Source: Rhodamnia argentea (taxonomy: Eukaryota > Streptophyta > Magnoliopsida > Myrtales > Myrtaceae). Taken from it: DNA of 64,000 bases. Below the pieces are notes generated by a model. It saw only the letters and a list, made by a program, of their open reading frames with translations. It searched no databases and had not been told where the DNA came from. The stretch is from the NCBI RefSeq assembly GCF_020921035.1, contig NC_063158.1, positions 8,166,001-8,230,000 on the forward strand. The letters are read 5' to 3'. The translations under genes were made by a program, and so were the position numbers. Position 1 is the first letter of the stretch. Each line of letters opens with the position of its first letter. This document shows positions 47,101 to 58,839 of the stretch, one piece after another.

Positions 47101-48054
47101 GCTTAGCCATTGGCGCGGCGGCGACGCCAATTCAGACTTGAGCTACAGGAGAGATGGGATGTAAAAGCTACAAAAGCAGGAGTTCAATCGACAGGAAGAG
47201 GCACAACCTCTCTCCACGGTCATGTCAATATTTTGTTTCGTGGGGGCAAATGCAAGGAAAGGCAGATGAAAAGCCAAAGGAGTCGGTGAACGTGAGATGG
47301 CACGTCAAGCCGGGCTCATCCCTTTCCTTTCTGCTTTGGATATAACGTGTGCGCAACCCCCCACCCCGTGACGCACGCTCCTTCTTCGTTTTGGGAAATC
47401 TCCCATCCTCTCTCAATACGCCACGCCGTCACCATTTGCGTTTCGTTTCGTTTCGATTCGATTCGATACCTTATACCAATCATTGTCGCTTCAATAGCGC
47501 AAGAGCTTTCGCGACTAAAAGTTGCGGTGGACATAAATTCTGGCCTTAATTTAATCTCTCCGCGAATGGCTGTCGACTTCTTTGCTTCTCATTTTTTGGC
47601 GCTAAATCATTTCTCTACCATGCACTACTCGCCCCATGGGACTCTTCCCTCTTGAAGACAGAATCTCCCCCCGGACAACGTTGGACAGGGTTTTTCTTGT
47701 CCTAATGACCAAACACCTTGACGTCCATTTCGCACTAAATATATGGTTGGCCCATTGGAATGATAAACAGATACAGGGACTCAAAATTCCTAATTGTCTT
47801 TATCAATATGACATAGATAGCAATCAACATCATCTTTATAATAACGGGAGAACATACCTGGTATCTTCAAGGAAAATACCTAATAGGAAGAGTTACTGAA
47901 AATTTTGGATTTCCTTACGATTGCTTATTTTAAACATTATATTTCATTAGAACTAATGTTGCTTTTTTTTTTGGTTGGACAAAACTCACGGTATTGAGAA
48001 GCACGTATCCTAATTGGAAGCAAAATGAGCAAAGAATGCAAGAAAAGTACTCAT
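47101..48054. other. intergenic
   Basis: Mixed-composition DNA with short TTTCG/ATTCG repeats near 47441-47467. Frames here are short and unrecognised. Confidence 0.4.
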
Positions 48055-48440
48055 CGCAATGAAAATTGATTGATCCATCAACTCGATGTGAATAATGCCT
48101 TTCAAACAAAGCGCCTTGATAGTGGTTCTACAAGTTCACCATAGCCTTGAGAGAGGTCGGCCACGAACAATCCGAGGCCGATTATTCCCTCTTTACTTGT
48201 GCTCGTGGCAATAGATTCGCCGCCGTAACTTTTTTACGTCGATGATGTGGTCGTTGCTAGTAATGACGTTGCTCAAATAAGTTACCTCAAGAATTATTTT
48301 TGCAGCCGTTTCTAAATCAAGGATTTGGGCCGCTTAAAAAGTTTCTTGCTATCAAAGTTGCTCGAAATTCAGATGGAACTGTTCTTTGTCAACGTAAATA
48401 TGCTCTTGATTTGTTGCATGATGCAGGTGTCTTAATTGCT
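48055..48440 (+). pseudogene. Ty1/copia reverse-transcriptase fragment
   Basis: Shattered remnant of a copia polyprotein in several frames. Readable pieces are QLDVNNAF, the catalytic YVDDVVVASND, LKNYFCSRF and KDLGRLKKFLAIKVARNSDG, followed by QRKYALDLLHDAGV, the usual order in plant copia reverse transcriptases. Stops and frame changes separate the pieces, and no LTRs, integrase or RNase H are attached. It is a short dead insertion fragment. Confidence 0.85.
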
Positions 48441-50709
48441 AGCCTTGTGACTTTCCTATGGAACAAGCGGAGGGTAAAAATCCACACTTTCCTTATAATT
48501 ATAAGCGTCGTAGAGTGATAAACCAATGAGTCTTGAACAATATCAGCGAGGACAGATTCATGAAGCATGTTTCCTCAAATGACCTCTCGTTGACATAATT
48601 TAGTAATGCATACACCAAAATTGGAACAAAATGAAGTAAAATCCAAACAAGTTCGTCAAATAAATAGGGCACTTGCATATCATTGTCCTGTTGTGAATTG
48701 GAAAAAAAAAAGGAGCAAATTAACATTTGAATATTCCAAGGAGGAAAGATGGGAGAGTGTGGGTCAATTTATATGTGCAAAAGTCCTTTATTTTTATGAA
48801 TGAAGGACAATAAGCTAAGTGGGTTATACTCTACTATAATCGCGTGTGGGTGCACGGTTACACTTATTGTTTTTCATTAAAACCTTCCAATTTATGTATG
48901 GTTAATTTTTTTTTATCATTATTTAATTTTGAAATTTATTTCGACCAAAAAAATTTTGAATTTTATTTTTTTGTCCAACGGTTATTAAGTTCTCTAACAA
49001 CCTTTGGAAGGTTTTATCTATTCGAACATAACTTCTTAATTTTTGAAAGATTGTGTTTGTTTGGACTTAACTTCTTAACATTTAAAGGTTTGTATCTGCT
49101 CAAACAATTTTCTCCATAAATAATTGAACGCTTCCGTTCAATTTTTAACTTCCATTTCTTGTTCATTTCTTTATAAAAGAAATCCCTTTTTTTTTCAATT
49201 GTTTTTCCTTGAGGATTCTTGGAGAAATATCGAAATTATTATATGGTATTTTTGTTTGATACTCTGCTGTATCCTAGAGGATTTTTTTTAAGTAACCATT
49301 AGCAACGTTGTGTAGGCAAATAATTACTCAAAGAAAGTATTATCACGCCTGAAAATTCGATCATATTTATTCCTATTTGATCATTATATTTCCCAACCCG
49401 CTTTATATTTCAGCCAACTAGGTGTCTCATGAGTAAATATCACATACTCTCCTCGGCTAGGGTTTTCTCTCTAAGAAGCAGCCGTCGCCACCTAGCTCAA
49501 AAACTTCTGAGCTGCCCCTGGTGGGAGAGAGTTCCTCCACATATGTTAAATCCAAATATAGATTTGGGAGTTCCTTACACATATTTATCTGTGTTCTTTC
49601 AACATGTTGATATCGGTGTTTCCGCAAGGTGACAGTGATGAGAGTGTCGATCTTAAATGCGCACCGCAAGTCTTTGTCAATGGAGTAAGCGAGCTCGGTG
49701 TGTGCTTATCGTTTCATCCGGTGATCGGCCATCGAACGTTTTACATTGGTAGATCTGTTCTCGAGGACCGAGCGTGTGCTTCTAGCTACAAACCGTGCTT
49801 TGTTATGTGCTTTTAAGTTTTTGTTTTCTTCTACAATTATTTGAAATATTCTAGGATTGAAAGCATTTTATGGGCATCTTCATTATTCTAATATATGTTT
49901 GGCTTCTTTTGACCAAAAAAAAAGAACTGGTGTCTCATAAGCACATGGGAGCAGGTGGAAATTGACCGTCATTTGCTTCGCGAGCGCATTCAAGAAGATT
50001 CCGGCGCCACTGGCTATGTTCCGTCCCATCGACAGCTCCGTGACATTTTTCCAGTGTAGCGCTTGGCCACGATCTCTTTCGCACTTTATCGGTCAATTTG
50101 CTCATTCGCAATCTTCTGCACTATTCGCAGCATTTATTGTTGTATTTCCTTTGGTTATGAGGTTTTTTTTTTTCCTCTTTCATTTGTCAGGCTCACCACA
50201 TAAAAGAGATTCTCCCCTCCTTGTACAATTGCTTCATTTGAAAGGAGCAATGCCGTTCTATTTCCTTTTTGAGAGGACAATATGGGCAAGTCAGGGGGCA
50301 TCAGGATAGATTCATAAGGGAATGCTAACAAACACTAAATCTTCACATGTGCGATCTGCGTGCTCGAGAGACGACCGATCATTTTTTCACGGGTGACTAC
50401 CAGGGGATGCTCATTCATGCACACTTATCATCAAGTAAGCCAGGGGAGTGTCATTTAAGGCCAATTCAAATTTCGGGAGGTACTTTACGAAAAAGGATCC
50501 TGCTACTTCGCGGGAGGGTTAATTGAAATTTTACCAAGCCTCAACAAAGGACAAACATATCTTATGTGACGGTCACACGCATGACGTGGCATAATCGATA
50601 ATCAATTTTCGCAAGTAAATTTCGAAACACGGCTCTTTAATTAACCGATCATATCATATCATGTGCCACTATGGTGAGGTGACTTACTTTGCTCCTTCGT
50701 GTGGAACGT
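48441..50709. other. intergenic, upstream of the DUF4079 gene
   Basis: Very AT-rich to about 49430, then mixed. Frames at 49429-49816 and 49962-50309 are unrecognised. The last 200 bp are promoter of the DUF4079 gene and contain GGCCCA motifs near 50730. Confidence 0.4.
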
Positions 50710-50716
50710 TATAAAG
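50710..50716 (+). promoter_or_regulatory. TATA box of the DUF4079 gene
   Basis: TATAAAG about 158 bp upstream of the ATG. A GAGGCCCAGCCCATC stretch, with site-II-like GGCCCA, follows at about 50729-50743. Such motifs are common in plant housekeeping and plastid-protein promoters. Confidence 0.6.
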
Positions 50717-50867
50717 GAGGAGGACCAGAGAGGCCCAGCCCATCTTGGGTCCTAAGTCTGAACTTTGCGGGATTGGGCACGGAAAAATCGAAATCTCCAA
50801 TTCCTTATCTCTTTCCTATCCTTTAATCTCCTCCTCCTCCTCCTCGGACAGAGACAGAGAAGGGAGT

Positions 50868-51950
50868 ATGGCCAGCACAGCGAGCTTCCTGAGGCTCCCA
50901 TGTCTTTCCCAGAAGCCTTGGAACAGCAGTGTCCTGCCTCTCCCCAACCCCTCCATCAAGCTCAAGCTCGGCTTCTCCAAAGACTCCGACAACCTGCTCT
51001 CCTCCGCCTTGGACCAACTCCGCTCGGCTTCTCTCCCTTTGACCGCCGTCCCATTGCCCTTCGTTCTAGACGCCAAGGCAAGTCTCCCGAGTAACCCTCT
51101 TGGTTATACATTACCCCTGGCTCTGCGACTGTGCAAGCGTTAAATGGTGCAGGATGCGCTTGCGGCGGGAGGTGAGTTCGGGATACTGGAGGGGAGGACG
51201 TTGGCGCTCATTCACCCCCTCGTGATGAGCGGGCTGTTCGTGAACACGCTGTGGGCCGGCTACTTGGGGTGGCAATGGCGACGGGTGCGCACCGTCCAGG
51301 ACGAGATCAACGAGCTCAAGAAGCAAGTCAAGCCCGCCCCTGTCAGCGTCGCCTCCGACGGCTCTTCTTCTCCACCCCAAGAAGCCCCACCTCCCTCCCC
51401 TGTCCAACTCAAAATTCAGCAGCTCACTGAGGTTCCCCCACTACCCTGTTTCCTTCTAAATCATGTTTGGATACAATATTCCCTCGTTTTTTTGTCAAGT
51501 TGAGTAAATGGATGGAACAGGAGCGGAAGGAGTTGATAAAGGGAGGGTACAGGGACCGACATTTCAATGCCGGGAGCATACTCTTGGCCTTTGGGGTGTT
51601 CGAGTCAGTCGGAGGCGGCCTCAACACCTGGTTCCGTACCGGCAAGCTCTTCCCCGGCCCCCATCTCTTCGCCGGTGCCAGTCTGTATTCGTTCCCCATT
51701 TATTGCCATCGCCTTCGTAATTGGAATTTTGCAATGTCAGGCTCCTCATCATACCTCTTCTTTTCGTGCAGCAATCACCGTGCTTTGGGCAGCAGCGGCA
51801 GCTCTGGTCCCGGCGATGCAGAAAGGCAGCGAAACCGCTCGCAATCTCCACATTGCCTTGAACTTCTTGAATGTCGTCCTCTTCGTTTGGCAGATCCCCA
51901 CCGGTATTGAAATTGTGTTCAAGGTCTTCGAATTCACTAAATGGCCTTGA
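50868..51950 (+). CDS. plastid DUF4079 membrane protein
   Basis: Four exons: 50868-51077, 51153-51431, 51521-51680 and 51772-51950, giving 275 residues. The first 60 or so residues are rich in Ser, Leu and Lys and poor in acids, as expected of a chloroplast transit peptide. The DUF4079 region follows, with EGRTLALIHPLVMSGLFVNT, GYLGWQWRRVRTVQDEINEL, ERKELIKGGYRDRHFNAGSI, FGVFESVGGGLNTWFRTGKL, PGPHLFAGATITVLWAAAA, LVPAMQKGSETARNLHIALN and IPTGIEIVFKVFEFTKWP. Several hydrophobic helices carry conserved histidines (IHP, PHLF, LHIALN), which in related cyanobacterial proteins have been discussed as possible heme ligands; that is inference. Introns are short (75-91 bp). Intron 1 uses a GC donor (AAG|GCAAGT), introns 2-3 use GT. 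The exon 3/4 codon is split A|CA. Confidence 0.9.
51078..51152 (+). other. GC-AG intron of the DUF4079 gene (75 bp)
   Basis: Exon 1 ends ...GACGCCAAG and the intron starts GCAAGT, the strong consensus context of GC donors. The acceptor is ATGGTGCAG. Both sides join in phase 0. No GT alternative in the vicinity keeps the DUF4079 frame. Confidence 0.88.
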
Positions 51951-54937
51951 CTCTGCTCCTCCCTTTCAACCTTACTAAGAACCATTTGTTATACAGAGCA
52001 TCTGGTATATGATAGTGATACCCTTTAGGGACTCCTAGCTCCAGTCATTGTTTTTCTAGTACCATACTCTTGCATTTAAGAAAAATCAATGGAGGAATAT
52101 TACTTTCCTGGCGGGCTCACTGTATTTCTTCCTATTTCAAGTACCCTTACGTGTATAATGTACAGTCTTTACTCGTATTTTTCCATAATTGGCAATTGTT
52201 AACGGATCGTTCTTGTTCTTACCTGTTGCGCAATTTATTTTAGTTTAGTTATTGTAGAAGATGGAGTTACTTTGCCAACAAAGATAGCACTTTGCCGAGA
52301 CAACTTTTGGTGCATGTAATTTTGTTACTATGTTTTTTTTTTTCAATCTAGCACAAATGCTCGATCTTTGTAGCATCCGTGATAATTTTAAGGGAATTAC
52401 AACTTTTTTGAAGTCTTACTTCAGAGACCATAGCCTTTTTTTTTTTTTTGGCTGGAAAGTAAGCAATAGTAAAATTGCAAATAACTTCTTTGGTGACTTG
52501 CATGTGGTTGAGTCATGTGGTTCAATCGCATGTGTGAGCAATACCAAACCGACTTTCATATGTTGAAGAGATATCAGTAGATTGTGAAGTCGCGCTTGTG
52601 CTCGGTTCAGCGTTGAAAGTGTCATGAACCCCTCCAATTGGTGAAATCATCTCCAATTTGAGAAACATGGAGGGTGCGCTCTGCTCCTAGGAGTCTTCAT
52701 CTGTCTGAATTGCATTGCATCGGTGGCCTTCTTAATCATGCCGATGTCCGTCACTATTCCATCTGTTTGAAAGAGATCATAGCATCCTTCCTCTGCATAA
52801 ACCCAATTCCCTCATATGCATATGGAGTTCATTACTTTGCTTACCTGTTGTTTTTGCATACTTCCCTTTGCTCCTAGGCATGCCTCGAGGAAGCGCCTAA
52901 TGCAGCCTAGTCCATATCCTTCTCGCATGTTTTAACTTCTGTGCTTTGGGACAGGAGTATCACGTGTACATTTTTTATGCCAAATGGATATCTGACTCAA
53001 TTCCTCCCATGTTAATTTGGCACATTGAATTTCATATAGTTGAATGAAGAGCACTACTTTTTCTTCCTCAAATACTTATGCTTGGAGAAATCATCTTGTT
53101 ATTAAGATTACGTGACACCCATGAAGCTGAAATGTCTGGTTGACCAATTGCAATAACGGTGAAAGACGGATGCTCTGGGAATGACCATTGCCTTCATGTG
53201 CTGTTCTAAGCTGAAATACTCGGTCTGTACTTTTAAGCAGATAAAACATTACACCTCGTACACGTTACATAACAGCAAAGCACAAACACTGCCAGGAAAA
53301 ATGTGGACGTCCAGCTTCTTCAGACTCCCTTGTCTTAAGCACTAAAGTGCTCTGGTCATCTTGAAGTGAACATCACTATCAGTTGCATCACCTGGGTAAT
53401 GCAAAGAGCATCCAAGTCCCTTCATCCTTTTGACAAAATTGTATGTGGAAATTTCACCATCCGTCCATGAACATATGCGATTGATGATTCACCACGTGGT
53501 TGGTACTTCACGAAGAAGACCATGCAAACCCAGTGCAATGTTTCGGCTCTGTAAGCCAGGTGTTCACTGTGAGGAGGATAAAGCTTTTGAGCTGTAATTA
53601 ACTAGCATAAAGAACGTATAGAATCAGGTTGGCTGAGCTGAACATAATTTAAGAGAGAAGTAAAACTCGGGATCCAGAGAGTAACATTGACAACTGAGAA
53701 AAATATGAAAGTGAAAAAGGAAAATGTTCTGTGGACCCACCTTAGAATGGACAAAAAATTCTTCCCTCCTCAGAAGATGGTGTAGAGGTTTTCATGCACA
53801 AAAGAGGGCGACTCTTGGTAATTACGCATCTCTACTTAATTTAATCCTGTTTTGGATCCCTAAATCAGAGTGTTCCTGGACAAAACAGGGGAGTTCTTGT
53901 AAGAGTACAGGATCCATTAAGTAGATGTTAAAAGGAGAGAAATATGTTCATCTGCAAAGGAGAGAGATCTGTTATTACTGCATCCTTTATGTCCATTGCA
54001 GTAATGTTGAATGAATCAAAGCCAATGAGTTTCTTGCGCGTGAAAGAGGCATGAGACTTAGCTTGCAACATACATAGATTCCCCAAATCAAATGACGTGA
54101 ATATTTGAAAGACACATGAGAATCGTAAAGGTTAGAAAAGCCAAAAAAAGGAGGAGAAATGCAGTGTATGAAAAGCATTCAGCACAATTTGATCTCTCAC
54201 TCTAATAACAAGCAAAGTCGGAAACACGACATGGACAGCAACGGACGCCAGAACCATCGCTCTTATCATTTGTAGAATCTATTGATAACTGTTGTTTTAT
54301 TCAAAGTGAGAAAGCTCAAGAATTTCAACCAGAGATTAGTTTATTCTCTTGACTTGTTGGAGAAAGGGACAGGGGAGAGCCGCCGCAAGCACAGTTTTCA
54401 CACTGACATCTAACCGAGACATCTTAAAGAAGATTTGTGGAACATGTATCTAGGACGGTGCCCATCAAATTTTCATAGAAGAAAATCGTCCAAGTACATA
54501 TCAGTGAATATTTTTGACTGGCGAGGGAAATGCCTAGGGACAAATGAACAGATTCTCAAGCTGGTAGTATGATGTAACGAAGATTTTTAGACAGAACAAG
54601 GAAAAATTTCCGGTGAGATTGCGGTTTTGTCATGTGAAATAAGAAACGGAGGTGAAGTCGGCGGGTAGAGAGGTAGAGAGAAGAAAGAGAATAATCACGG
54701 GGTACAGCAGGGGAGGAGAAGATGCCATGGCAGTAGCAGGAGCAGTAGCAGAGGAGGGTCGGCTTTGCTTTGGGTGGGAAGCAGAATCTGATGCCTTGTC
54801 TCCTCTCTCTCCCCATCCCCCACACACTGCACTTTTTAAAATTTAGTCCCAAATTTGGCCAATCGCCTCATCTCAAAGTCTTGTCTTGTACAATAACAAT
54901 TTTAATGAGCCTCTGTCAGATCTGATGTTGTTCGGAT
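51951..54937. other. intergenic
   Basis: 3' untranslated region of the DUF4079 gene, then AT-rich spacer. On the minus strand, 54633-54728 encodes a short signal-peptide-like start (MASSPPLLYPVIILFLLSTS), and 53344-53480 contains a 34-codon open end, NFVKRMKGLGCSLHYPGDAT..., closing with a stop. I cannot tie them into a gene. Confidence 0.35.
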
Positions 54938-54945
54938 TATATAAA
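54938..54945 (+). promoter_or_regulatory. TATA box of the proline-rich protein gene
   Basis: TATATAAA lies 131 bp upstream of the ATG at 55076 and just before a CT-rich leader. Good position and consensus. Confidence 0.75.
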
Positions 54946-54950
54946 GGAGG

Positions 54951-55028
54951 GAAGTCCCTCCCTTTCCCTTCATTCCTAGAGCCTCCCTTTCCCTTCTTCA
55001 TTCCTTGAGCCTCCCTTTCCCATTCTCT
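54951..55028. repeat. tandem CT-rich leader repeat, about 29 bp x 2.7
   Basis: Three imperfect units containing CCTCCCTTTCCC and CTTCATTCCT, starting near 54951, 54979 and 55008. They lie in the 5' leader between the TATA box and the ATG. Confidence 0.8.
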
Positions 55029-55075
55029 TTGGTTCTCCAGGAATCGATCAAATTTAGTGTTTGAGGTGGGCATTC

Positions 55076-55180
55076 ATGGCCGGCCAACAAGCCCCTTCTA
55101 GGCCATGGCTCCGCTTGACCTCCATGGCTCGCCCTGTCGTTCCTCCGGCTCCTGCTCCTCAGCCGCCGCCTCAAGCTCCT

Positions 55181-55215
<35 letters not shown>

Positions 55216-56314
55216 CGCACCGCAGCCACGACCAACCATTTCGCTTTCCACATTCAGACCCACCGCTCCACCTCCACCACAACCTCAAGAACTTCCACCC
55301 CCACCGCCACCTCCTCCCCCCATGTCATCCCCTCCACCTCCACCTCCACCTCCCTCAGTGCCCCGTTCGCCACCTCAGCAACCAGTGGAACCACTGCCTG
55401 ATGTGTCCACTGGCACCCTGCCCCGCACAACTACTGCAGTGACATCATCTCCTGTAAAGCCTCAGGTTCCTTCTCCGGCACGCAGATCGCCCGTTCCATC
55501 GCCCCCCAAACCTTCTATCATTGAGCCTACGATCGTAATGCCAGGGCAAATGCCAATGCGAATGCCGTCTCCTAAAGTTGTCAAGCCTGCTGCTCGGACT
55601 CCCCCTCAATCCCCTTCCGTGAAGCCAGTGGCTCCACCTCCATCCCCTCTGGTTCTGCCTCCCCCCCAACTGAGAGCTGATGATCAGCCCAGGATCCCCC
55701 AGGAGGCACAGCAAAAGACTGTCCTAGTTCAAGAAACCGTTCCACCCCCTCCCCCTAGCTACAGACTCCCATCCCTCAGTGGTCGCGTTTATTCTGATGA
55801 GATTCCAAAGGCCAGCATTGTTCGTGATACCAAAAATGGAGATGCAGAAAGGCACAGAGGTCCCCACCCCAAGAAGCACCTGGACTCTGGGGAGGTCCCC
55901 AGCATGAAGGTCATTACCCTTGCTGGCGAGAACAAAGGTGCAACGATGGAGCTCACACGTTCCCCGAAACATCCTCCTCCCCATCATCTTCTTCATAACA
56001 AGGCAAGTCCTACATCCAAGAGCAATGGCCAAGAGTCCAGAATCTCATCATTGCATAGCGGCGGTGGCAGCAGCAGCAGTGATGAAGGAAATCAGAAGAT
56101 GCAGATGAAAGACAAGAGTCAGCAATCGAAATCCTTCGCCTCTCCTCCGATCAGCGCCTTCATGAACAGCAATGTGCAAGGCGTCAACAACTCCATCGTC
56201 TACAACAGCTCTTGCACTCACCACGATCCTGGCGTCCACCTTGCTCTCTCCCGAAAGCCATCCAACGGCTCCTTGCACATCAAGGACCTCGTCAAGGGGG
56301 GACACCAGCCTTGA
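55076..56314 (+). CDS. proline-rich protein of unknown function
   Basis: 412-residue single-exon protein with ATG at 55076; the frame extends upstream only without an ATG. Residues 20-110 are almost entirely proline and alanine (PAPAPAPAP run, PPPPPPPPP runs). A less extreme Pro/Ser/Val region follows to about 230. The C-terminal half is hydrophilic, with RPxxPxxSGRVYSDEIPK-like sequence, MKVITLAGENKGATMELTRS, SSLHSGGGSSSSDEGNQ and a conserved-looking end, SPPISAFMNSNVQGVNNSIV ... THHDPGVHLALSRKPS ... LHIKDLVKGG. No signal peptide or membrane segment is seen, so despite the Pro-rich start it is not a clear cell-wall extensin (no SPPPP-Y pattern). It is plausibly intracellular. The end segment with ITLAGENKGA is typical of an uncharacterised plant family. 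Function unknown. Confidence 0.82.
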
Positions 56315-57354
56315 TTATTTGCGCGACAATTCCCTCAACATGAGAATGACCGGATTTGCATTGTTTATGTTTCCTATATTAAAAAGTCAGAAATTATGTT
56401 GCTACTGCGAATAACTGAGAGAGAGAGAGGTTCGATAAAAAGAAAAAGAAGAAGAAGAGTGGAGTGGATTCTTATTCATATTCTTAGTAGGACATGCCAG
56501 GCCCCTTCTAGTGGATGTCATGTCACCGGAGATTTCCCAATCTCCTATGTTTTATTTGGATTCTCCTCTATACTATCTATATGTGGAACAGTTATCCTGT
56601 CGTGAAATTTCAATAAACTTCCGGATTGCTATGTTTTATGATATGTATGGCGAGTCGTACCTATTTGATTGGTCATGGATTGATAAGCTCCAGCGAGCTG
56701 AAGGCCACGCTAGTTTCGCTATCGGACTAGATAGCACGTCCGTACGCAACTACATTTTTGCAGTCACCTGTTTGCAGCATTCTGGTTATTCTTGCTGGTG
56801 TCGTCACATGCCTTGGAGCTAAAGCAATGCAAAAGTAAAAAAAAAAAAGAAATTTGTTCCAGAATTCTCTTTAGAGGAAGGAGGAGAAGGGAAAAGAGAG
56901 AGATTCCATGTACGGCAAAGCCTCGCTTAAAGCCAAGGGTGGAATTGAGTCCATGTCCCATTCAAGAACATGAAAAAGGGAACAAGCTAAAGACACGGGA
57001 TTCCTGGTCCTCTCATGGAGGCCAAGCTTGATCCTAAAGTTGAGATGTCATCGGCAGTACATGTCTGTTGTCTTTCTTCCACTCAGTTGACAGCGAAACG
57101 AGAATAATTTGCAGCAATTCGCAGTGAATGGTTTTTGCGTTCCACTTGAAACCTAAAAAAAAAAAAAAAAAAAGGGGTGAAGAATCATGGGCCTCGAGTG
57201 GATATTGGGCTTTACCCACGTTTCAGCTTGTACCTTCCTCGAGTGGATATCGACGTCCGTTACTTGATCCATGTCCATGCTTTACCAACGCAAGCCCACC
57301 GACTGTATATATCATACGAAAAAGGCCCGACGAGAAGCACACAACGTCCGAAGA
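56315..57354. other. 3' flank of the proline-rich gene and spacer
   Basis: Probably 3' untranslated region to about 56650, then spacer. The A run at 57156-57174 lies just upstream of the next foldback. No gene recognised. Confidence 0.4.
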
Positions 57355-57740
57355 AAAATGACATAAATGGTCCATGAACTTTCGCCTAATATATATAATC
57401 CCAGAACTTTTAATTTGTTTAATTTCATCCTCAAGCTTCAGCTCAATGTGCAACTGAACTTTTAATTTATTCAATGTGGTCCCTGAACTTTTTGGTCCGT
57501 GCTCTATTGAGTCTATGCACATGAACTTGAATTGATGAAACTATAACATTTGGTATTGTCATATTGTCTATGGACTAGATTGAACATTTACCAAAAGTCT
57601 AGGGATCATATTGAATAAACTAAAAGTGAATGGGCGACATTGCATATTGGGATGAAATTCAGGGACAACATTGAACAAAATTAAAATTTCATATACGATA
57701 TGGTACATGAGCCAATATTCAGGGACCAACTGTGTGTATA
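57355..57740. mobile_element. foldback MITE, AT-rich (about 385 bp)
   Basis: Left arm 'cttttaatttattcaatgtg' and 'ggtccctgaactttttgg' pair with right-arm 'ccaaaagtctagggatcata' and 'ttgaataaactaaaag'. Outer parts pair less exactly. It is unrelated in sequence to the GC-cored foldbacks and has no coding content. Confidence 0.65.
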
Positions 57741-58252
57741 TAAGAAAAACACTCTTCAAATAAAAATAAGATGAGAAAAAACACGTTGGTGCCATTTGAG
57801 AACACATCCACATTTTCTTTGTACAATTAATAATAGTAAAAGAAGGTTCTCGCAAAGGAGTTGTGTAAATTCGTCAAACGTCTGGTGGACTACTAAGCCA
57901 CTACAGAGAAAAGAAAAACCAAGAGAACCATGAGAATTGGGCTTCGAACATCTTCAATGATGAAAGAGGAAGTAAAAGTCACATGTTTATCAATTTGTCA
58001 ATTCCTCGACATAAACATTCCTTCTTGAAGTTAAATGAGATAAGAAAGGAATGTAAAAGCAAACCGTTTTGAGTAGATATTCTCGTTTCCTTTTGCTATT
58101 GGAAATTGACAAAGGAAGTACACGCAAGGAGAGATAGAGATCGCAGATTGCCTTCTCCAAATTCTCGTACACGTGGTTTGGATTTGATGTGTTTTACATG
58201 AAAGACTGCCCTTTGCTAATCTGAATTTGAATCCGAGTAAGATAATTGTTAT

Positions 58253-58606
58253 TAGGGGTGTCAAAAAAGCTCGCACCGGTCCGGCCCGAAAATTCACCCT
58301 AATTTTTGGGCCTTTCGGGCCGGCTTGGTACTGTTAGGATTGGGTCGGGTCGGGCCGGCCCGGTTCCGACTTTTTGTTTTCACTCACGTTTTCTTTTTAA
58401 TTTATCTTATTTTCATTTTTATTATTTATATTCTTTCATTCGACGGACATGTCAAGTGATTTTGATTCAAAAAAAGAAAAAAAGAAAAAAAAAGAAACCG
58501 ACCCGACTCGACCCAACCGGAACCCTCTTCGGGCCGGGTCGGGTTGGCACTATTTAGTTTCGGTCCGGCTCGGGCCGGGCCGAGACCCGGCCCATTGACA
58601 CCCCTA
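58253..58606 (-). mobile_element. hAT-type MITE (copy 2), 354 bp, inverted relative to copy 1
   Basis: TAGGGGTGTCAA at the left and TTGACACCCCTA at the right, flanked by the perfect 8-bp duplication ATTGTTAT (58245-58252 and 58607-58614). The interior is the reverse complement of 4572-4922 with moderate divergence: GGGTCGGG and GGCCCGG words and a central 'acatgtcaagtgattttgat'. The two copies bound the family's ends independently. Confidence 0.93.
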
Positions 58607-58839
58607 ATTGTTATCACATTCGGTGTTTGGGGACACCCTTCGAATCATACAAATTCAGATACGTTCAGATAAATTACCAGATGAAAATCTGGAAAAAAAG
58701 GGATAAATTCGGATTGGATAAGTAAAAAATAAAAAGAATAATAATAAAAAAGGAGAGGACATTGTAGGCATCTACCTCATGTCAAGTGGATCCAACTGGT
58801 CTTCTAGGAAGCGTTGTGATAGGCACCTGTATTATTGGA

